63,851 nt of DNA from an uncultured Prochlorococcus sp. (GTDB lineage: Bacteria > Cyanobacteriota > Cyanobacteriia > PCC-6307 > Cyanobiaceae): assembly GCA_902621675.1 (NCBI GenBank), contig CACNMX010000005.1:1-63851 (forward strand), written 5' to 3'. The number at the start of each line of letters is the position of its first letter. Positions within the stretch are counted from its first letter, which is position 1. Shown here one piece after another: positions 31,863 through 40,768 of the stretch. A program made the translations under genes and the position numbers. The notes under the pieces were generated by a model. That model had not been told where the DNA came from. It searched no databases and saw only the letters and a list, made by a program, of their open reading frames with translations.

Positions 31863-33002
31863 GTGAAAATACCTAAAAGAATTTCATTTTTAGCTATCAC
31901 AATTAGTTCTACTTTATCGCTTCCTGCTGATGAATTGAAATTTAACAATATCAAATACGATCAATACAAGGAAGAACAGAGCATATATGAACCTAAAGAC
32001 AAATTAGATGAATACATTATTAAGGGAGTAACTTATTCAACCAAATTTGTTCCTTTAATGAATAATGGAGCAGAAGGCAGCGAATATAGCAGCATCATGA
32101 GTAATGATTTTAAAAAATTATTAGTTGACGCAGGATTTGATTTGGCAAATTCAACAGCTAATAGTCAGATCCAAAAAATACCATTTTTCGCTCAAACCAC
32201 TTTCAACATTGCGGGAGGAACAGAATCAGATACAAGCTTCTCGATAAATAGTTTAATGAAGCTTGGCGAACTTGCAAAAGATAAAGAAGGCGATTTAAAA
32301 ACCCTGGCATTTTCTCAGGCAAGATTCGCTACTGCAACTAATGCAGATGGTTCAACTATTAACCTTGGTTTAGGAATTAGAAATCGTCCTAACGATGTAT
32401 CTATGGTTGGAGCCAATGCGTTCTGGGATTACAGAATGACTGACTATAGTGATGCCCATAGCAGACTTGGATTAGGTGGAGAATATTTCTGGAAAGATTT
32501 TGAGTTTAGAAATAACTGGTATATATCAATAACTGATGAAAAAGATGTAACTATAAGTGGCACATCATATAAAGAAAGAGTTGTTCCTGGATGGGATGTG
32601 GAATTAGGTTACAGACTTCCAAGTAATCCAGAACTTGCTTTTTTTATAAGAGGATTTAACTGGGACTACAAAAATACCCAAGACAATTCAGGGTTAGAAG
32701 GAGCTATTAGTTGGCAAGCTACACCACATGTTGGTCTTGAGGCTTGGGTTTCTAATGAAATATCAGCAGCCGCAACAACAGTTAATACTTCTTTACCTGG
32801 AACAGATGAGACATTTTTTGGCTTAAGAATGAATATCACAGGAAATCCAGTCAAATTTGAAAAATCAAATTACAAGCAAAATATGATTACTCAAATGACT
32901 CAACCAGTCAAAAGAGTAAATGATGTTTTACTTGAAAGAGCAGCTACTAATTCTAGTGGTGCATCAACTTTTACCGTAAGAGTTAGTGCTCAGGGTACTT
33001 AA
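31863..33002 (+). CDS. Inverse autotransporter beta-barrel protein without passenger
   Basis: 379 aa from GTG at 31863. A signal peptide (KRISFLAITISSTLSLPADE) is followed by a linker and the intimin/invasin-type barrel (PF11924 style). Its markers are PFFAQTTFNIAGG, ARFATATNADGSTINLGLGI, VGANAFWDYRMTDYSDAHSR, GLGGEYFWKDFEFRNNWYIS and a final barrel strand. It stops about 45 residues after the barrel (VKRVNDVLLERAATNSSGAS), where intimins continue into Ig-like passenger domains. So it is an orphan translocator, or its partner is the secreted protein 35 bp downstream. Cargo between tRNA remnants 2 and 3. Confidence 0.8.
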   Translation: MKIPKRISFLAITISSTLSLPADELKFNNIKYDQYKEEQSIYEPKDKLDEYIIKGVTYSTKFVPLMNNGAEGSEYSSIMSNDFKKLLVDAGFDLANSTANSQIQKIPFFAQTTFNIAGGTESDTSFSINSLMKLGELAKDKEGDLKTLAFSQARFATATNADGSTINLGLGIRNRPNDVSMVGANAFWDYRMTDYSDAHSRLGLGGEYFWKDFEFRNNWYISITDEKDVTISGTSYKERVVPGWDVELGYRLPSNPELAFFIRGFNWDYKNTQDNSGLEGAISWQATPHVGLEAWVSNEISAAATTVNTSLPGTDETFFGLRMNITGNPVKFEKSNYKQNMITQMTQPVKRVNDVLLERAATNSSGASTFTVRVSAQGT

Positions 33003-33037
33003 ATTTTTTAAAAATCAAAATTATTAACTATCTCATC

Positions 33038-33964
33038 ATGAAAAAACTATTTTTATCCTCAGCTTTATCAATTGCATCTCTAATAACTGCACCATCGGTT
33101 TTTGCTGGTCCTGGAGAATCAGCATCAGGAAATTTAAAAAATACCTCCAATGACTGTAATACGACTTCTGGAAGCTGTCCTATTACGCCAACAAAATTCT
33201 CAACGAAAATATATAGAGTAGCTCTTTGCACTTCTAATCCAATGGCTGACAACCAATCACTTGATTGGGAAGGAAACGGATGTGTTGATGTTTTTAATAA
33301 TACAGATGGTCAAGAAACCGGAGATATTTTTAGTGAAACTGGTGCAACTTTAAATGCTGCTGATATCACTGTTCCATCAGCAGGAACTTATGCTTATACC
33401 GCCGCTTTATTCGATAAGGATTTTAAGGTTGGCAGCCACCATATGGTTTACAACTTAAATAATCCTGCAACACCTATTAATAACAAACGTTATGTTTCTA
33501 CAAGTAGTGGAGGAGTTGCAGAAGGTACAGCTTCAGATGTGCAAATGATGCCTGGGAGCTTTAATACATTCATGCCACAAATTGCCTGCAATGGTGGTTG
33601 GGGTTCAACTGCTCCACATATTGCGAGATCTGCAACCACTACAGGTTACGGGGACTTTCTAAACGGTGGAGAAACATTCTATGGAAGAATTCTGACTAGT
33701 AGCTATGCAATTCCAACAACTGGTAGCGGCAACATCTCTTCTAATCCTCCATCAGCTACTTGTGATGGTGCAGCTTATCTTTTAAGTATTGTTGATAAAG
33801 ATACAGTAGTCGGAGCTAATACGACAGGAATCCATTTGAAAATACTAGCCCCAAAAGGTTTGATTAGAGTTAATCAAGGAAGTGGTAACGGAATAGCAAC
33901 AGAATTCACTGCTCATGGAGATTCTATGGCTGTTAAGGTCATTCCAATTTCCGCAAGTGAATAA
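33038..33964 (+). CDS. Secreted protein of unknown function (308 aa)
   Basis: Clear signal peptide (MKKLFLSSALSIASLITAPS, cleavage after VFA). The mature part is Ser/Thr/Gly-rich, mostly beta, with about eight cysteines (NDCNTTSGSCPIT, VALCTSNP, NGCVDVF, QIACNGGWG, PSATCDGAAYLL). It lies 35 bp after the inverse-autotransporter barrel in the same orientation, so co-expression is likely. Its codon and base use look less AT-rich than those of its neighbours. No family recognised; it may be a surface ligand held by the barrel. Confidence 0.65.
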   Translation: MKKLFLSSALSIASLITAPSVFAGPGESASGNLKNTSNDCNTTSGSCPITPTKFSTKIYRVALCTSNPMADNQSLDWEGNGCVDVFNNTDGQETGDIFSETGATLNAADITVPSAGTYAYTAALFDKDFKVGSHHMVYNLNNPATPINNKRYVSTSSGGVAEGTASDVQMMPGSFNTFMPQIACNGGWGSTAPHIARSATTTGYGDFLNGGETFYGRILTSSYAIPTTGSGNISSNPPSATCDGAAYLLSIVDKDTVVGANTTGIHLKILAPKGLIRVNQGSGNGIATEFTAHGDSMAVKVIPISASE

Positions 33965-34095
33965 AAATATATATATATTGTCTATAAACTTTCCAAAGGC
34001 ACGCAAATCAAACCAAATTAGTCCGAATTAGGCCACACTTAATTCTTAAAATAGTCCTGATATAGCTTTAAGTATTAATTATACCTTTGTTTGTA

Positions 34096-34144
34096 CGGGC
34101 TCTTTGTGAGCACTAGGTCGCAGGCCTGATTCTCATCGCTCCGA
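34096..34144 (+). repeat. tRNA-Pro 3' remnant 3 (degraded)
   Basis: Aligns with the tRNA-Pro 3' half (GAGCACTAGGTCGCAGG intact, the rest mutated to CCTGATTCTCATCGCTCCGA). Upstream sequence from about 33996 (GGCACGCAAATC... GGCCACACTTAATTC... GATATAGCTTTAAGT) aligns with that before remnant 1, so the two share a longer ancestor. The 33965-34314 interval has no gene. Confidence 0.8.
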
Positions 34145-34314
34145 ACAAATCAAAACCAAGCCATAATAGCGAGTTGCCCAAACTTACTATATTAATGCCA
34201 AAATATGAACACTCAAATTAAAGTCAAATATTGTTCAAGAATTTGATTTTAACTTATTTAGATTTTTTAAAATAAACTTAATTAATCCTTTAATTTAGAA
34301 TTTAAATAACAAGA

Positions 34315-36069
34315 TTACTCAAGCAGTTTATTTCTGATATCCTCTTCTCTTTTTGCGTTTGCAATAATTATTTTTTGTTTGTTATTTAATTCTTTTATAG
34401 GTACTTTAGAAATTTTTAAATTATCATTATCATCCATACTTACTACACAATTAAATTCAAATAAGGGGTCTAGTAATGGGAAATCACTTCTTTGATGCGC
34501 TCCCCTGCTCTCATTTCTTTGTAATGCTGAAATAATTGTCGCTTTTGCACTAAACAAAGATGATTGTAAATCAAAAATCAATACTAGATCCTCGCAATTA
34601 TATTGATCGATTCTTACATCAACATCACTAAGTTTTGTTTTGATACTTTCAATTTTTGATAACCCCTCTAAAAGTAATGTCTCATTTTTAATAACTCCAC
34701 AATATTTCCACATTATTAATCGCAATTCATTTTGAAGAGGCCTAACCAATTCATTACCATTTTTAATAAACTTATTAATATTTTCATGGGCAATGGCGAT
34801 GGCTTTATTTGATCTCATTTGCTGATTTATATTTTTTGAATATTTTGAAGCTGCCATACCAGCACGTTTTCCAAAAATAATAATTTCAGCCAAAGAATTA
34901 CCACCCAAACGATTAGCTCCGTGAAGTCCTCCTGCAACTTCACCAGCGGCAAAAAGACCCTCTATAGAAGTAGATAAAGTTTCTGGATTAACTAAAATTC
35001 CACCCATAGAATAGTGAGCAGTTGGTGCAACTTCCATTGGGGATTTTGAAATATCAAGCATTTGGGCTTCAAGAAATTGTCTGTAAATGCTTGGCAGTTT
35101 TTCAACAATGAACTCTTTACTTTTATGGCTTATATCAAGAAATACACCCCCATTTTTTGTTCCCCTGCCTTCAATTATTTCTGTATAATTAGCAATTGCT
35201 ACTCTATCTCTTGTTGATAATTCCATCCTTTTCGGATCATAATCTTTCATAAATCTTTCGCCTTTATTATTTATTAACTTTCCACCCTCACCTCTTACCG
35301 CTTCAGTAACCAAAGTTCCTTCAATTTCTTCCGGCAAGACCATTCCAGAAGGGTGGAATTGTACCATTTCCATATCAATTAATTCACATCCTCCTTTTAG
35401 ACTTAAATAATAACCGTCACCTGTATTTTCATTTTTTCTAGATGAACTTTTCTTCCATAATCTTGTATGGCCTCCTGTGCATAAAATAACCGCATCTGCT
35501 AAGTGCACAGTCCTCTCTGAAGTAGACAAATTAAATGACATTGCTCCAAAGCAGGTATTTTCCCTAATCAATAATTCAGTTACATATTGATTATCATAAA
35601 TAGGAATTTTTAAATCATCAGATTTTTTTAAGAGAGTTTTTAAAATCGATAATCCAGTAAAATCACCCGAATAACAAGTTCTACGATATTTGTGTGCTCC
35701 AAAAAATCTTTGATCGAGTTTACCATTTTTTAATTTTGCAAAGTTAGCTCCCCATTCATCTATTTCTTTTACTAGTGATGGTGATTCTTTAGCCATTATT
35801 TCAACCTTTAAAGGATCACCAATGCCATAACCCTCTAAATAAGTATCAATAAAATGCTGTTCCCATGAATCTTCTTTATCTAAGTTGCCTAAAGCAGCAT
35901 TAATACCTCCCGCTGCTAAAACGGTATGCGCATCTGTCTTTGGTCTTTTCCCTAGAATACATACATCGAGACCAGATTTTTTAATTTCAATAGCAGATCT
36001 TAAACCAGCGCCCCCACAACCAATCACCAGAACATTTGATATCTGAGTGAGATGTTCTTTGACAAGCAA
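34315..36069 (-). CDS. Succinate dehydrogenase/fumarate reductase-type flavoprotein
   Basis: 584 aa of the SdhA/FrdA/NadB superfamily. It has a dinucleotide-binding motif VIGCGGAGLRSAIEIKKSG, DAHTVLAAGGINAAL (His at the usual covalent FAD position), QFHPSGMVLPEE, AVRGEGGKLINN, HYSMGGILVNPE, GLHGANRLGGNSLAEI and a C-terminal RGAHQRSDFP. Length and C-terminal domain favour succinate dehydrogenase over L-aspartate oxidase. No iron-sulfur or membrane subunit gene is adjacent, so its electron partner must be elsewhere. First large metabolic gene beyond the third tRNA remnant. Confidence 0.82.
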   Translation of the reverse strand: MLVKEHLTQISNVLVIGCGGAGLRSAIEIKKSGLDVCILGKRPKTDAHTVLAAGGINAALGNLDKEDSWEQHFIDTYLEGYGIGDPLKVEIMAKESPSLVKEIDEWGANFAKLKNGKLDQRFFGAHKYRRTCYSGDFTGLSILKTLLKKSDDLKIPIYDNQYVTELLIRENTCFGAMSFNLSTSERTVHLADAVILCTGGHTRLWKKSSSRKNENTGDGYYLSLKGGCELIDMEMVQFHPSGMVLPEEIEGTLVTEAVRGEGGKLINNKGERFMKDYDPKRMELSTRDRVAIANYTEIIEGRGTKNGGVFLDISHKSKEFIVEKLPSIYRQFLEAQMLDISKSPMEVAPTAHYSMGGILVNPETLSTSIEGLFAAGEVAGGLHGANRLGGNSLAEIIIFGKRAGMAASKYSKNINQQMRSNKAIAIAHENINKFIKNGNELVRPLQNELRLIMWKYCGVIKNETLLLEGLSKIESIKTKLSDVDVRIDQYNCEDLVLIFDLQSSLFSAKATIISALQRNESRGAHQRSDFPLLDPLFEFNCVVSMDDNDNLKISKVPIKELNNKQKIIIANAKREEDIRNKLLE

Positions 36070-36378
36070 TTTTAAGTTAATTTAGTAATTTAATTTTAAC
36101 TCTTTGCCTTCAAAAAGATATAAATAATTTAATATTCTAAATGTGGTCAAATACTTCTTGGTTTGACAAGACAATCTCATTAGAACTGAGCCAAAAATTA
36201 GATATAGCTTAAAAACCTTGTAATGCTAATAGGGTGTACTTTACTTTATGAGCACTAGATGGATTTATTCCTATCCAATCGTCTGAAAAAGATAAAAAAA
36301 TTTGGTTAATTCAATACCTTTTTAACCTATTTAACATTTTTATTTTTTAAGATAAAGAGGATTTCAATTTTTATTAAA
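36070..36378. other. Intergenic region, possible very degraded tRNA-Pro remnant near 36233-36290
   Basis: No gene seen. The segment TTTATGAGCACTAGATGG, followed by ATTTATTCCTATCC, resembles the anticodon and T arms of the tRNA-Pro relics but with many changes. It serves as the upstream region of the hli gene. Confidence 0.25.
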
Positions 36379-36633
36379 GTGAGTAAATTCAAGGATAACT
36401 TTTCAAGCGAAAGCTTTTACCCAGATAGTAATTATTATCTTGACCAGGACAATTCTCCTAAAGAGGACTCAATTTCAAAAGATCAAAAATCAAATATGGG
36501 GGCAAATTTTGAATGGCCAAATACCTATTGGTCTATAGCTGAAAGAACAAATGGAAGGCTTGCAATGATAGGTTTCATGGCTGTCATTATTAACTACACC
36601 TTATTCGGATGGATAGCTTATCCAATCCTTTAA
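36379..36633 (+). CDS. hli: High-light-inducible protein (Hli/Scp)
   Basis: 84 aa from GTG at 36379. An acidic, polar N-terminal extension (about 45 residues) precedes one chlorophyll a/b-binding-like membrane helix with the signature ERTNGRLAMIGFMAVI (Glu and Arg/Asn chlorophyll ligands). Hli proteins bind pigments and protect photosystems under stress; extra copies in islands are typical of high-light Prochlorococcus. The stop is directly followed by the ATG of the next gene. Confidence 0.92.
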   Translation: MSKFKDNFSSESFYPDSNYYLDQDNSPKEDSISKDQKSNMGANFEWPNTYWSIAERTNGRLAMIGFMAVIINYTLFGWIAYPIL

Positions 36634-36861
36634 ATGAGTAATTCTAATTTTGACAAAAATGGTTTAGATAATTCTGGAACACATTGGCTTCAATATGCTG
36701 CGTTTGTTGTAACTGCATTTGCTATTTATTTTGGCTGGGCATTTTTCAATGATGGTAATTTCCACCATTTCGCCATAAAAATATTCAAATTCTGGAATTG
36801 TAATGGATATAACCCATTAGGTTATTGCGTAATGCGTTGGAAAGTAGATTTTTATCCTTAA
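36634..36861 (+). CDS. Small membrane protein following hli (75 aa)
   Basis: Begins at the ATG immediately after the hli TAA. One membrane helix (about residues 18-38, LQYAAFVVTAFAIYFGWAFF), then a Phe/His/Trp-rich tail that looks unlike a normal C terminus and may come from a frameshift. Probably translated with hli. Confidence 0.55.
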   Translation: MSNSNFDKNGLDNSGTHWLQYAAFVVTAFAIYFGWAFFNDGNFHHFAIKIFKFWNCNGYNPLGYCVMRWKVDFYP

Positions 36862-36960
36862 AAAAGTAGTGGATAGGTCTTATTGGTTGGTTATTCAAAT
36901 AGATCAAGGATAAAAAGGTTAATAGAAAATACAAATAATAAAGATCAATTTTTTTAATGA

Positions 36961-37140
36961 ATGTTTATTGATTCTGGAAAGGTTACTCATACATGGGGCA
37001 AAGAATCATCTGTCATGACCATCAGAGAAGAATAAAAGAAAGAAGCAGCTAGAGAAGAATTGAAAAAATTAATTGCTCAGGGTTATAGAAAAACCTAGGA
37101 AGATTGGACAAAAAATAGAGCTAGGACTGTTAATTCTTAA
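36961..37140 (+). pseudogene. DUF1651-like gene with two in-frame stops
   Basis: ATG at 36961; in-frame TAA at 37033-37035 and TAG at 37096-37098, final TAA at 37138-37140. The frame reads VTHTWGKESS..., then ARE-ELKKLIAQGYRKT, then EDWTKNRARTV. The helix with a GYRK/GWRK end matches DUF1651 proteins at 38172 and 53169. Nothing else is seen in 36862-37298. Confidence 0.5.
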
Positions 37141-37298
37141 TATGCGTTTAAATAATACTCAATTGCTAATCAATGGTGATTAAAGTAGTAAGCGTTTAAT
37201 ACTATTTAAATTTTTTCTATCAAAGTCGAAAAGTATAAATCTTGCATTTTTGCTAACCAACTAACTTTAAATTCTCAATTACTTTTATTGGTCTTTGA

Positions 37299-38021
37299 TT
37301 AGATATATGTTTTTGAGGAGTTTTCAAGTAATCTATTTAATTCCAAGAGTTCTTTTTTACTAAGTTCTCTATATTTTCCTTTTGGCACGTCTAACTTAAT
37401 ATTCATAATTCTTACACGCCTTAATGATATTACTCTATATCCTAAGGCCTCACACATTCTCCTAATTTGACGGTTAAGTCCCTGTGTGAGTACAATTTTA
37501 AAACTTCTTGTACCTAATTGTTTTACGTAACAATTTTTAGTTATTGTGTCTAATATTTCAACTCCATTACTCATACTTTGAATAAAGTCGCTATTAATAG
37601 GACGATTGACTTTTACAATATATTCTTTTTCATGATTATTTCTTGCTCTGAGTATTTTATTTACGATATCTCCATCATTAGTTAAGAAAATCAATCCCTC
37701 ACTGAGCTTATCTAATCTTCCTATGGGAAAAATTCTTTTAGGATATTTAATGAAATCTATTACATTATTGGGTTCTACTTTTCTATCTGTTGTGCAAACA
37801 ATTCCTACAGGTTTATTAAAGGCTAAGTATATGTTTTTTTGTCTCTTTGATTTTTCTATTCTTTTACCTTTAACTTCAACTTGGTCACTATCTTCTACTT
37901 GTGTTCCAATTTCTGGAATTTTGCCATTAATGGTTACCTTTCCTTCTAAGATTAATTTATCTGCTTCTCTTCTAGAACAATAACCTACTTCACTTAAAAA
38001 TTTATTTATTCTGGTAGCCAT
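37299..38021 (-). CDS. rluF: RluF-type 23S rRNA pseudouridine synthase
   Basis: 240 aa. An N-terminal S4 RNA-binding domain (RINKFLSEVGYCSRREADKL) is followed by the RsuA/RluB/E/F catalytic domain with FPIGRLDKLSEGLIFLTNDG (catalytic Asp in GRLD) and IVLTQGLNRQIRRMCEALGY. ARNNHEKEYIV is characteristic of RluF, which modifies U2604 and also tRNA-Tyr in E. coli. An accessory gene here, standing among island genes. Confidence 0.85.
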   Translation of the reverse strand: MATRINKFLSEVGYCSRREADKLILEGKVTINGKIPEIGTQVEDSDQVEVKGKRIEKSKRQKNIYLAFNKPVGIVCTTDRKVEPNNVIDFIKYPKRIFPIGRLDKLSEGLIFLTNDGDIVNKILRARNNHEKEYIVKVNRPINSDFIQSMSNGVEILDTITKNCYVKQLGTRSFKIVLTQGLNRQIRRMCEALGYRVISLRRVRIMNIKLDVPKGKYRELSKKELLELNRLLENSSKTYI

Positions 38022-38171
38022 TTTGGATGTTTCATTTTTATCTGAACCAAAAAAATAATTTACTAATCTCCTAATATTTTAAATCCGATTTCAATTTTAG
38101 TTAACATTCTCATTATAGAATTTCAGATTATTTACATAAGTAATTTATACAAAACAGATCTAACTTTCCTT

Positions 38172-38417
38172 TTATTTCCAATTTTTTTCAATTTTCCTCC
38201 ATCCCTTGGAAAGTAATCTTTCATAAATTTCTCTAGCTAAATCTATTTCAACAGAAACTGTGTTTGTCATTACTGGTGGTTTGTATCCTAATTCCCCCAC
38301 TATTTTTCCAGTATCTATAAACATATACTCAAAAATTCCATCAATACTCTTATCGTTTTTCATAAATCTTTTAACTTCTGACATATTTGAATTAATCAAC
38401 CAATAAGATTTAGCCAT
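38172..38417 (-). CDS. DUF1651-like small protein (81 aa)
   Basis: N-terminal beta-rich part (YWLINSNMSEVKRFMKNDK) and the typical C-terminal helix LAREIYERLLSKGWRKIEKN. One of three intact DUF1651-type genes here (also 41023 and 53169), plus one pseudogene (36961). Function unknown; a picocyanobacterial family. Confidence 0.65.
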   Translation of the reverse strand: MAKSYWLINSNMSEVKRFMKNDKSIDGIFEYMFIDTGKIVGELGYKPPVMTNTVSVEIDLAREIYERLLSKGWRKIEKNWK

Positions 38418-38449
38418 TAATCTAACCTTGTAATTAGTAAGCGTTCCAT

Positions 38450-39088
38450 TTAAAACAAACTTATTTGATCAGTTTCTTTTTTCTTTGCATCCTCTACTAG
38501 CCAACCATCGGGAGACCAACTGATCATGATTGCAAATAATCCTTTTAATTCATCTGCATCTTTAACTTGCTCTGTCCATTGTTTCTCATATCCATTAGGA
38601 ATGATAACAGGCATGCGGTGATGTAATGGTTTAATTAGATCATTTGGATCAGTAGTTAAAACGCAGCAACTCTCAAGCTCTACTCCATCTGGTGAGGTCC
38701 ACTTACTCCAAATTCCTCCCAACCAAAAAGTCTCATAATTAGCTTTTCGAACACGATATTTTTTTTCAAAAAAACCGCTCGCAGGTATTAGGCACCTTTT
38801 ATGTTTCCAACTTCCACTAAATAATTTTTTTTCTTCTACAGTTTCTGATCTTGCATTAAATGGTCTTGGTCTCTTTTTATCAAATGGGTCTTTCGCCCAA
38901 GGGGAAATAAAGCCCCATTTCATAAAAGTAGTTTTAATTCTTCCTTCGTTTTTAATTACAAGAACAGGATCATTAGGTCTTATTAGACTTTGAGTTTCAT
39001 ATTTAGAATCAAGTCCACTTGGATAGTCTTGTTTCAAAACCTTTGGCAACTTCTCAAATTTAGTTTTCAGCTCAAATCTTCCGCACAT
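38450..39088 (-). CDS. SOS response-associated peptidase (SRAP/YedK-HMCES family)
   Basis: 212 aa. The catalytic Cys2 (MCGRFE) is exposed after Met removal. The other active-site elements are FNARSET (Asn), PASGFFEKK (Glu) and HHRMPVI (His). The family crosslinks to abasic sites in single-stranded DNA through Cys2. The C-terminal extension ends DQISLF, possibly a sliding-clamp-binding-like tail (speculative). A motif copy (39146-39160) lies about 60 bp upstream. Confidence 0.88.
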   Translation of the reverse strand: MCGRFELKTKFEKLPKVLKQDYPSGLDSKYETQSLIRPNDPVLVIKNEGRIKTTFMKWGFISPWAKDPFDKKRPRPFNARSETVEEKKLFSGSWKHKRCLIPASGFFEKKYRVRKANYETFWLGGIWSKWTSPDGVELESCCVLTTDPNDLIKPLHHRMPVIIPNGYEKQWTEQVKDADELKGLFAIMISWSPDGWLVEDAKKKETDQISLF

Positions 39089-39145
39089 TGATTTTTAAAA
39101 TATTTTTAAAACTCACTTAAAAAAAACAGTAAATTTACCTTATTT

Positions 39146-39160
39146 TAGATCTACTTTCAG
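39146..39160 (-). promoter_or_regulatory. Variant copy of the AAAGTAGATCTA motif
   Basis: Minus strand CTGAAAGTAGATCTA, followed by AAATAAGG, upstream of the SRAP gene. It differs at one core base (TAGAT for TCGAT), so this is the weakest member of the set. Confidence 0.3.
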
Positions 39161-39279
39161 TTTTCTCAAATAAAAAAGAATTTTTTGATCGTAGAAATTT
39201 TTTCATCCAAATAATTAAAAGAAAATATAGATATTGAAAAGCTTCCTCAAATTTAATTTAAATGATTCAAACTTGAGTT

Positions 39280-39426
39280 ATGACAGACCCTATTCTTTAT
39301 TTATCTATGTTATTAGGACTTGGAGGAGTTTATGTATTAATCTCTTCCTTCCATGATGATGACGATGGTGATGATGATGGAGAAAAATATATTTATAATC
39401 TTAAACAAACTTATTTAGCGAGATAG
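39280..39426 (+). CDS. Small membrane protein with Asp-rich loop (48 aa)
   Basis: ATG at 39280, TAG at 39424-39426. One membrane helix (ILYLSMLLGLGGVYVLISS) is followed by HDDDDGDDDGEK and a short basic tail. The acidic stretch could bind divalent metals. Similar in plan to the 37-aa product at 41473. Confidence 0.55.
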   Translation: MTDPILYLSMLLGLGGVYVLISSFHDDDDGDDDGEKYIYNLKQTYLAR

Positions 39427-39673
39427 TTGATTAGTTTATAAAAACATATTATCTTCAAAATTTTCATGCAAAAAAAGGTTAATACCGAAAATAGTTCTAT
39501 AGGAATAACGAAAATATTTTCTTTTTTTGAAAAACAACTTTAAAATTATATTAATTTTTAAATTAGATTGTTGGTCCTCTATCCGTATATGTTTGTGCCT
39601 TAAACCGTACATTTTTATTAGTCGATTGATAAGAATCCCTAGTTAGAACTTAGTGGTAATGCAGATAAATTAA

Positions 39674-39859
39674 ATGCCTTCCACACCAATAAAATCTTGC
39701 AATAAATATGTGTTGAGTTACAAAGATTCAACAAATAAGACACATGAAGTTGGCTTCTATGCGCGAGATGCATACGATTGCTTAATGCTTGCCAGAGAAT
39801 TCAACACTTACGTACATGACAATCCAGGATCTGTAATCAGAATCCAACAAAAATTTTAA
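39674..39859 (+). CDS. Small conserved hypothetical protein (61 aa)
   Basis: Compact alpha/beta protein (NKYVLSYKDSTNKTHEVGFY, ARDAYDCLMLAREF, PGSVIRIQQKF) of a type common in picocyanobacteria. It is followed 11 bp later by another small gene in the same direction. Function unknown. Confidence 0.62.
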   Translation: MPSTPIKSCNKYVLSYKDSTNKTHEVGFYARDAYDCLMLAREFNTYVHDNPGSVIRIQQKF

Positions 39860-39870
39860 GAGAATTAATT

Positions 39871-40035
39871 ATGAATTTAAAAAGATCACCATTCGCAATT
39901 CAAGATAAAAATGCAAAAGATCTTGATAATGCAAAGGATTACCCAACAATTGCCGATTTAATGAGAGAACAGAAAGTTCAACAAGATTACCCAAATACAG
40001 TTCACCATCGTAGAGATTTAGACTCTCTGGGCTAG
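39871..40035 (+). CDS. Small hypothetical protein (54 aa)
   Basis: ATG at 39871 to TAG at 40033-40035, with a leader that includes AAGAGAATT. Polar and basic, with repeated Asp/Asn (DKNAKDLDNAKDYP) and a His/Arg pair near the end. No family; likely co-transcribed with 39674-39859. Confidence 0.5.
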   Translation: MNLKRSPFAIQDKNAKDLDNAKDYPTIADLMREQKVQQDYPNTVHHRRDLDSLG

Positions 40036-40104
40036 TTTACGAGAATGAATATTTTACTAATTTTTAAACATTAATGATTATGGTTAATGCGATTCACGAT
40101 TCAT

Positions 40105-40272
40105 TCATAAGATAATATTTTCTTTCTCAAGTTTTTTTTTAAGCTCTATAGGCATATATGCAATATCTTTTTTTATTGCATTAATGGCATCTCTATACTT
40201 TTCCGGTTCAGCTAATAGCATTTTTATTAAATCATATTGACTTTCAATTTCTTCAGAAGAAAATTTTCCCAT
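40105..40272 (-). CDS. Small hypothetical helical protein (55 aa)
   Basis: ATG at 40272 to TGA at 40105-40107. Helical and charged (GKFSSEEIESQYDLIKMLLA, IAYMPIELKKKLEKENII). No recognised domain. On the same strand as the DUF3303 gene 61 bp upstream. Confidence 0.5.
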   Translation of the reverse strand: MGKFSSEEIESQYDLIKMLLAEPEKYRDAINAIKKDIAYMPIELKKKLEKENIIL

Positions 40273-40332
40273 AAAAAATATGTACTACCCTTTTATATTA
40301 AATAAATAAGTATACACACAAAAGATTAACTA

Positions 40333-40644
40333 TTAATTAGAGGCCGCTGCAATTTCTTTATGGACGGAAAGAAATTCTTTATCCGTTAAAACTGGTGTAA
40401 CTTCAATTTCTACGCCAAAATTATCGACCCAGATACTACTCCATTTCCAAATGTTCTGATGGTTTGAAGATTCAACTATTGCCCAACCATTAGCCCCCTC
40501 AGGATTTACTACTCGATTAAGAACTTTAAACCCATCAAATTCATCACCTTCGCATCCTCCTTCGACAAAACCCGCAAAAGCTTCGGCCCCTTGCATATGA
40601 CTTTCTTGATCAGGAAATTGCCAGTGAACTATGTAAGTTTGCAT
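40333..40644 (-). CDS. DUF3303-family small protein (103 aa)
   Basis: Family signature visible: TYIVHWQFPDQESHM, DEFDGFKVLNRVVNPEGANG, WAIVESSNHQNIWKWSSIW and VEIEVTPVLTDKEFL. Ferredoxin-like fold, role unknown. Fourth clear DUF3303 member in the window. Confidence 0.75.
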   Translation of the reverse strand: MQTYIVHWQFPDQESHMQGAEAFAGFVEGGCEGDEFDGFKVLNRVVNPEGANGWAIVESSNHQNIWKWSSIWVDNFGVEIEVTPVLTDKEFLSVHKEIAAASN

Positions 40645-40768
40645 AAATAAAATTATTTTTTTAATTATTAATTATCGAATTTAAAAATTAAATAAAAAGT
40701 CTTTAAACACTAATTAAAAACTTATTAACCTAAGGGCAAGAAAACAAAAAAAAAAAGACTCTTACGAG

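Noticed and set aside
36233-36290. Fourth tRNA-Pro remnant
   Set aside because: Similarity is limited to about 14 bases around GAGCACTAG with many mismatches beyond; noted only as a weak possibility in the intergenic entry.
37185-37196. Recurring AAACGCTTA sequence (19365, 22250, 24248, 28978, 37187, 38435) as a dispersed repeat
   Set aside because: Several copies are simply ATGAAACGCTTA, the codons for the common MKRL signal-peptide start; the rest are too short to judge.
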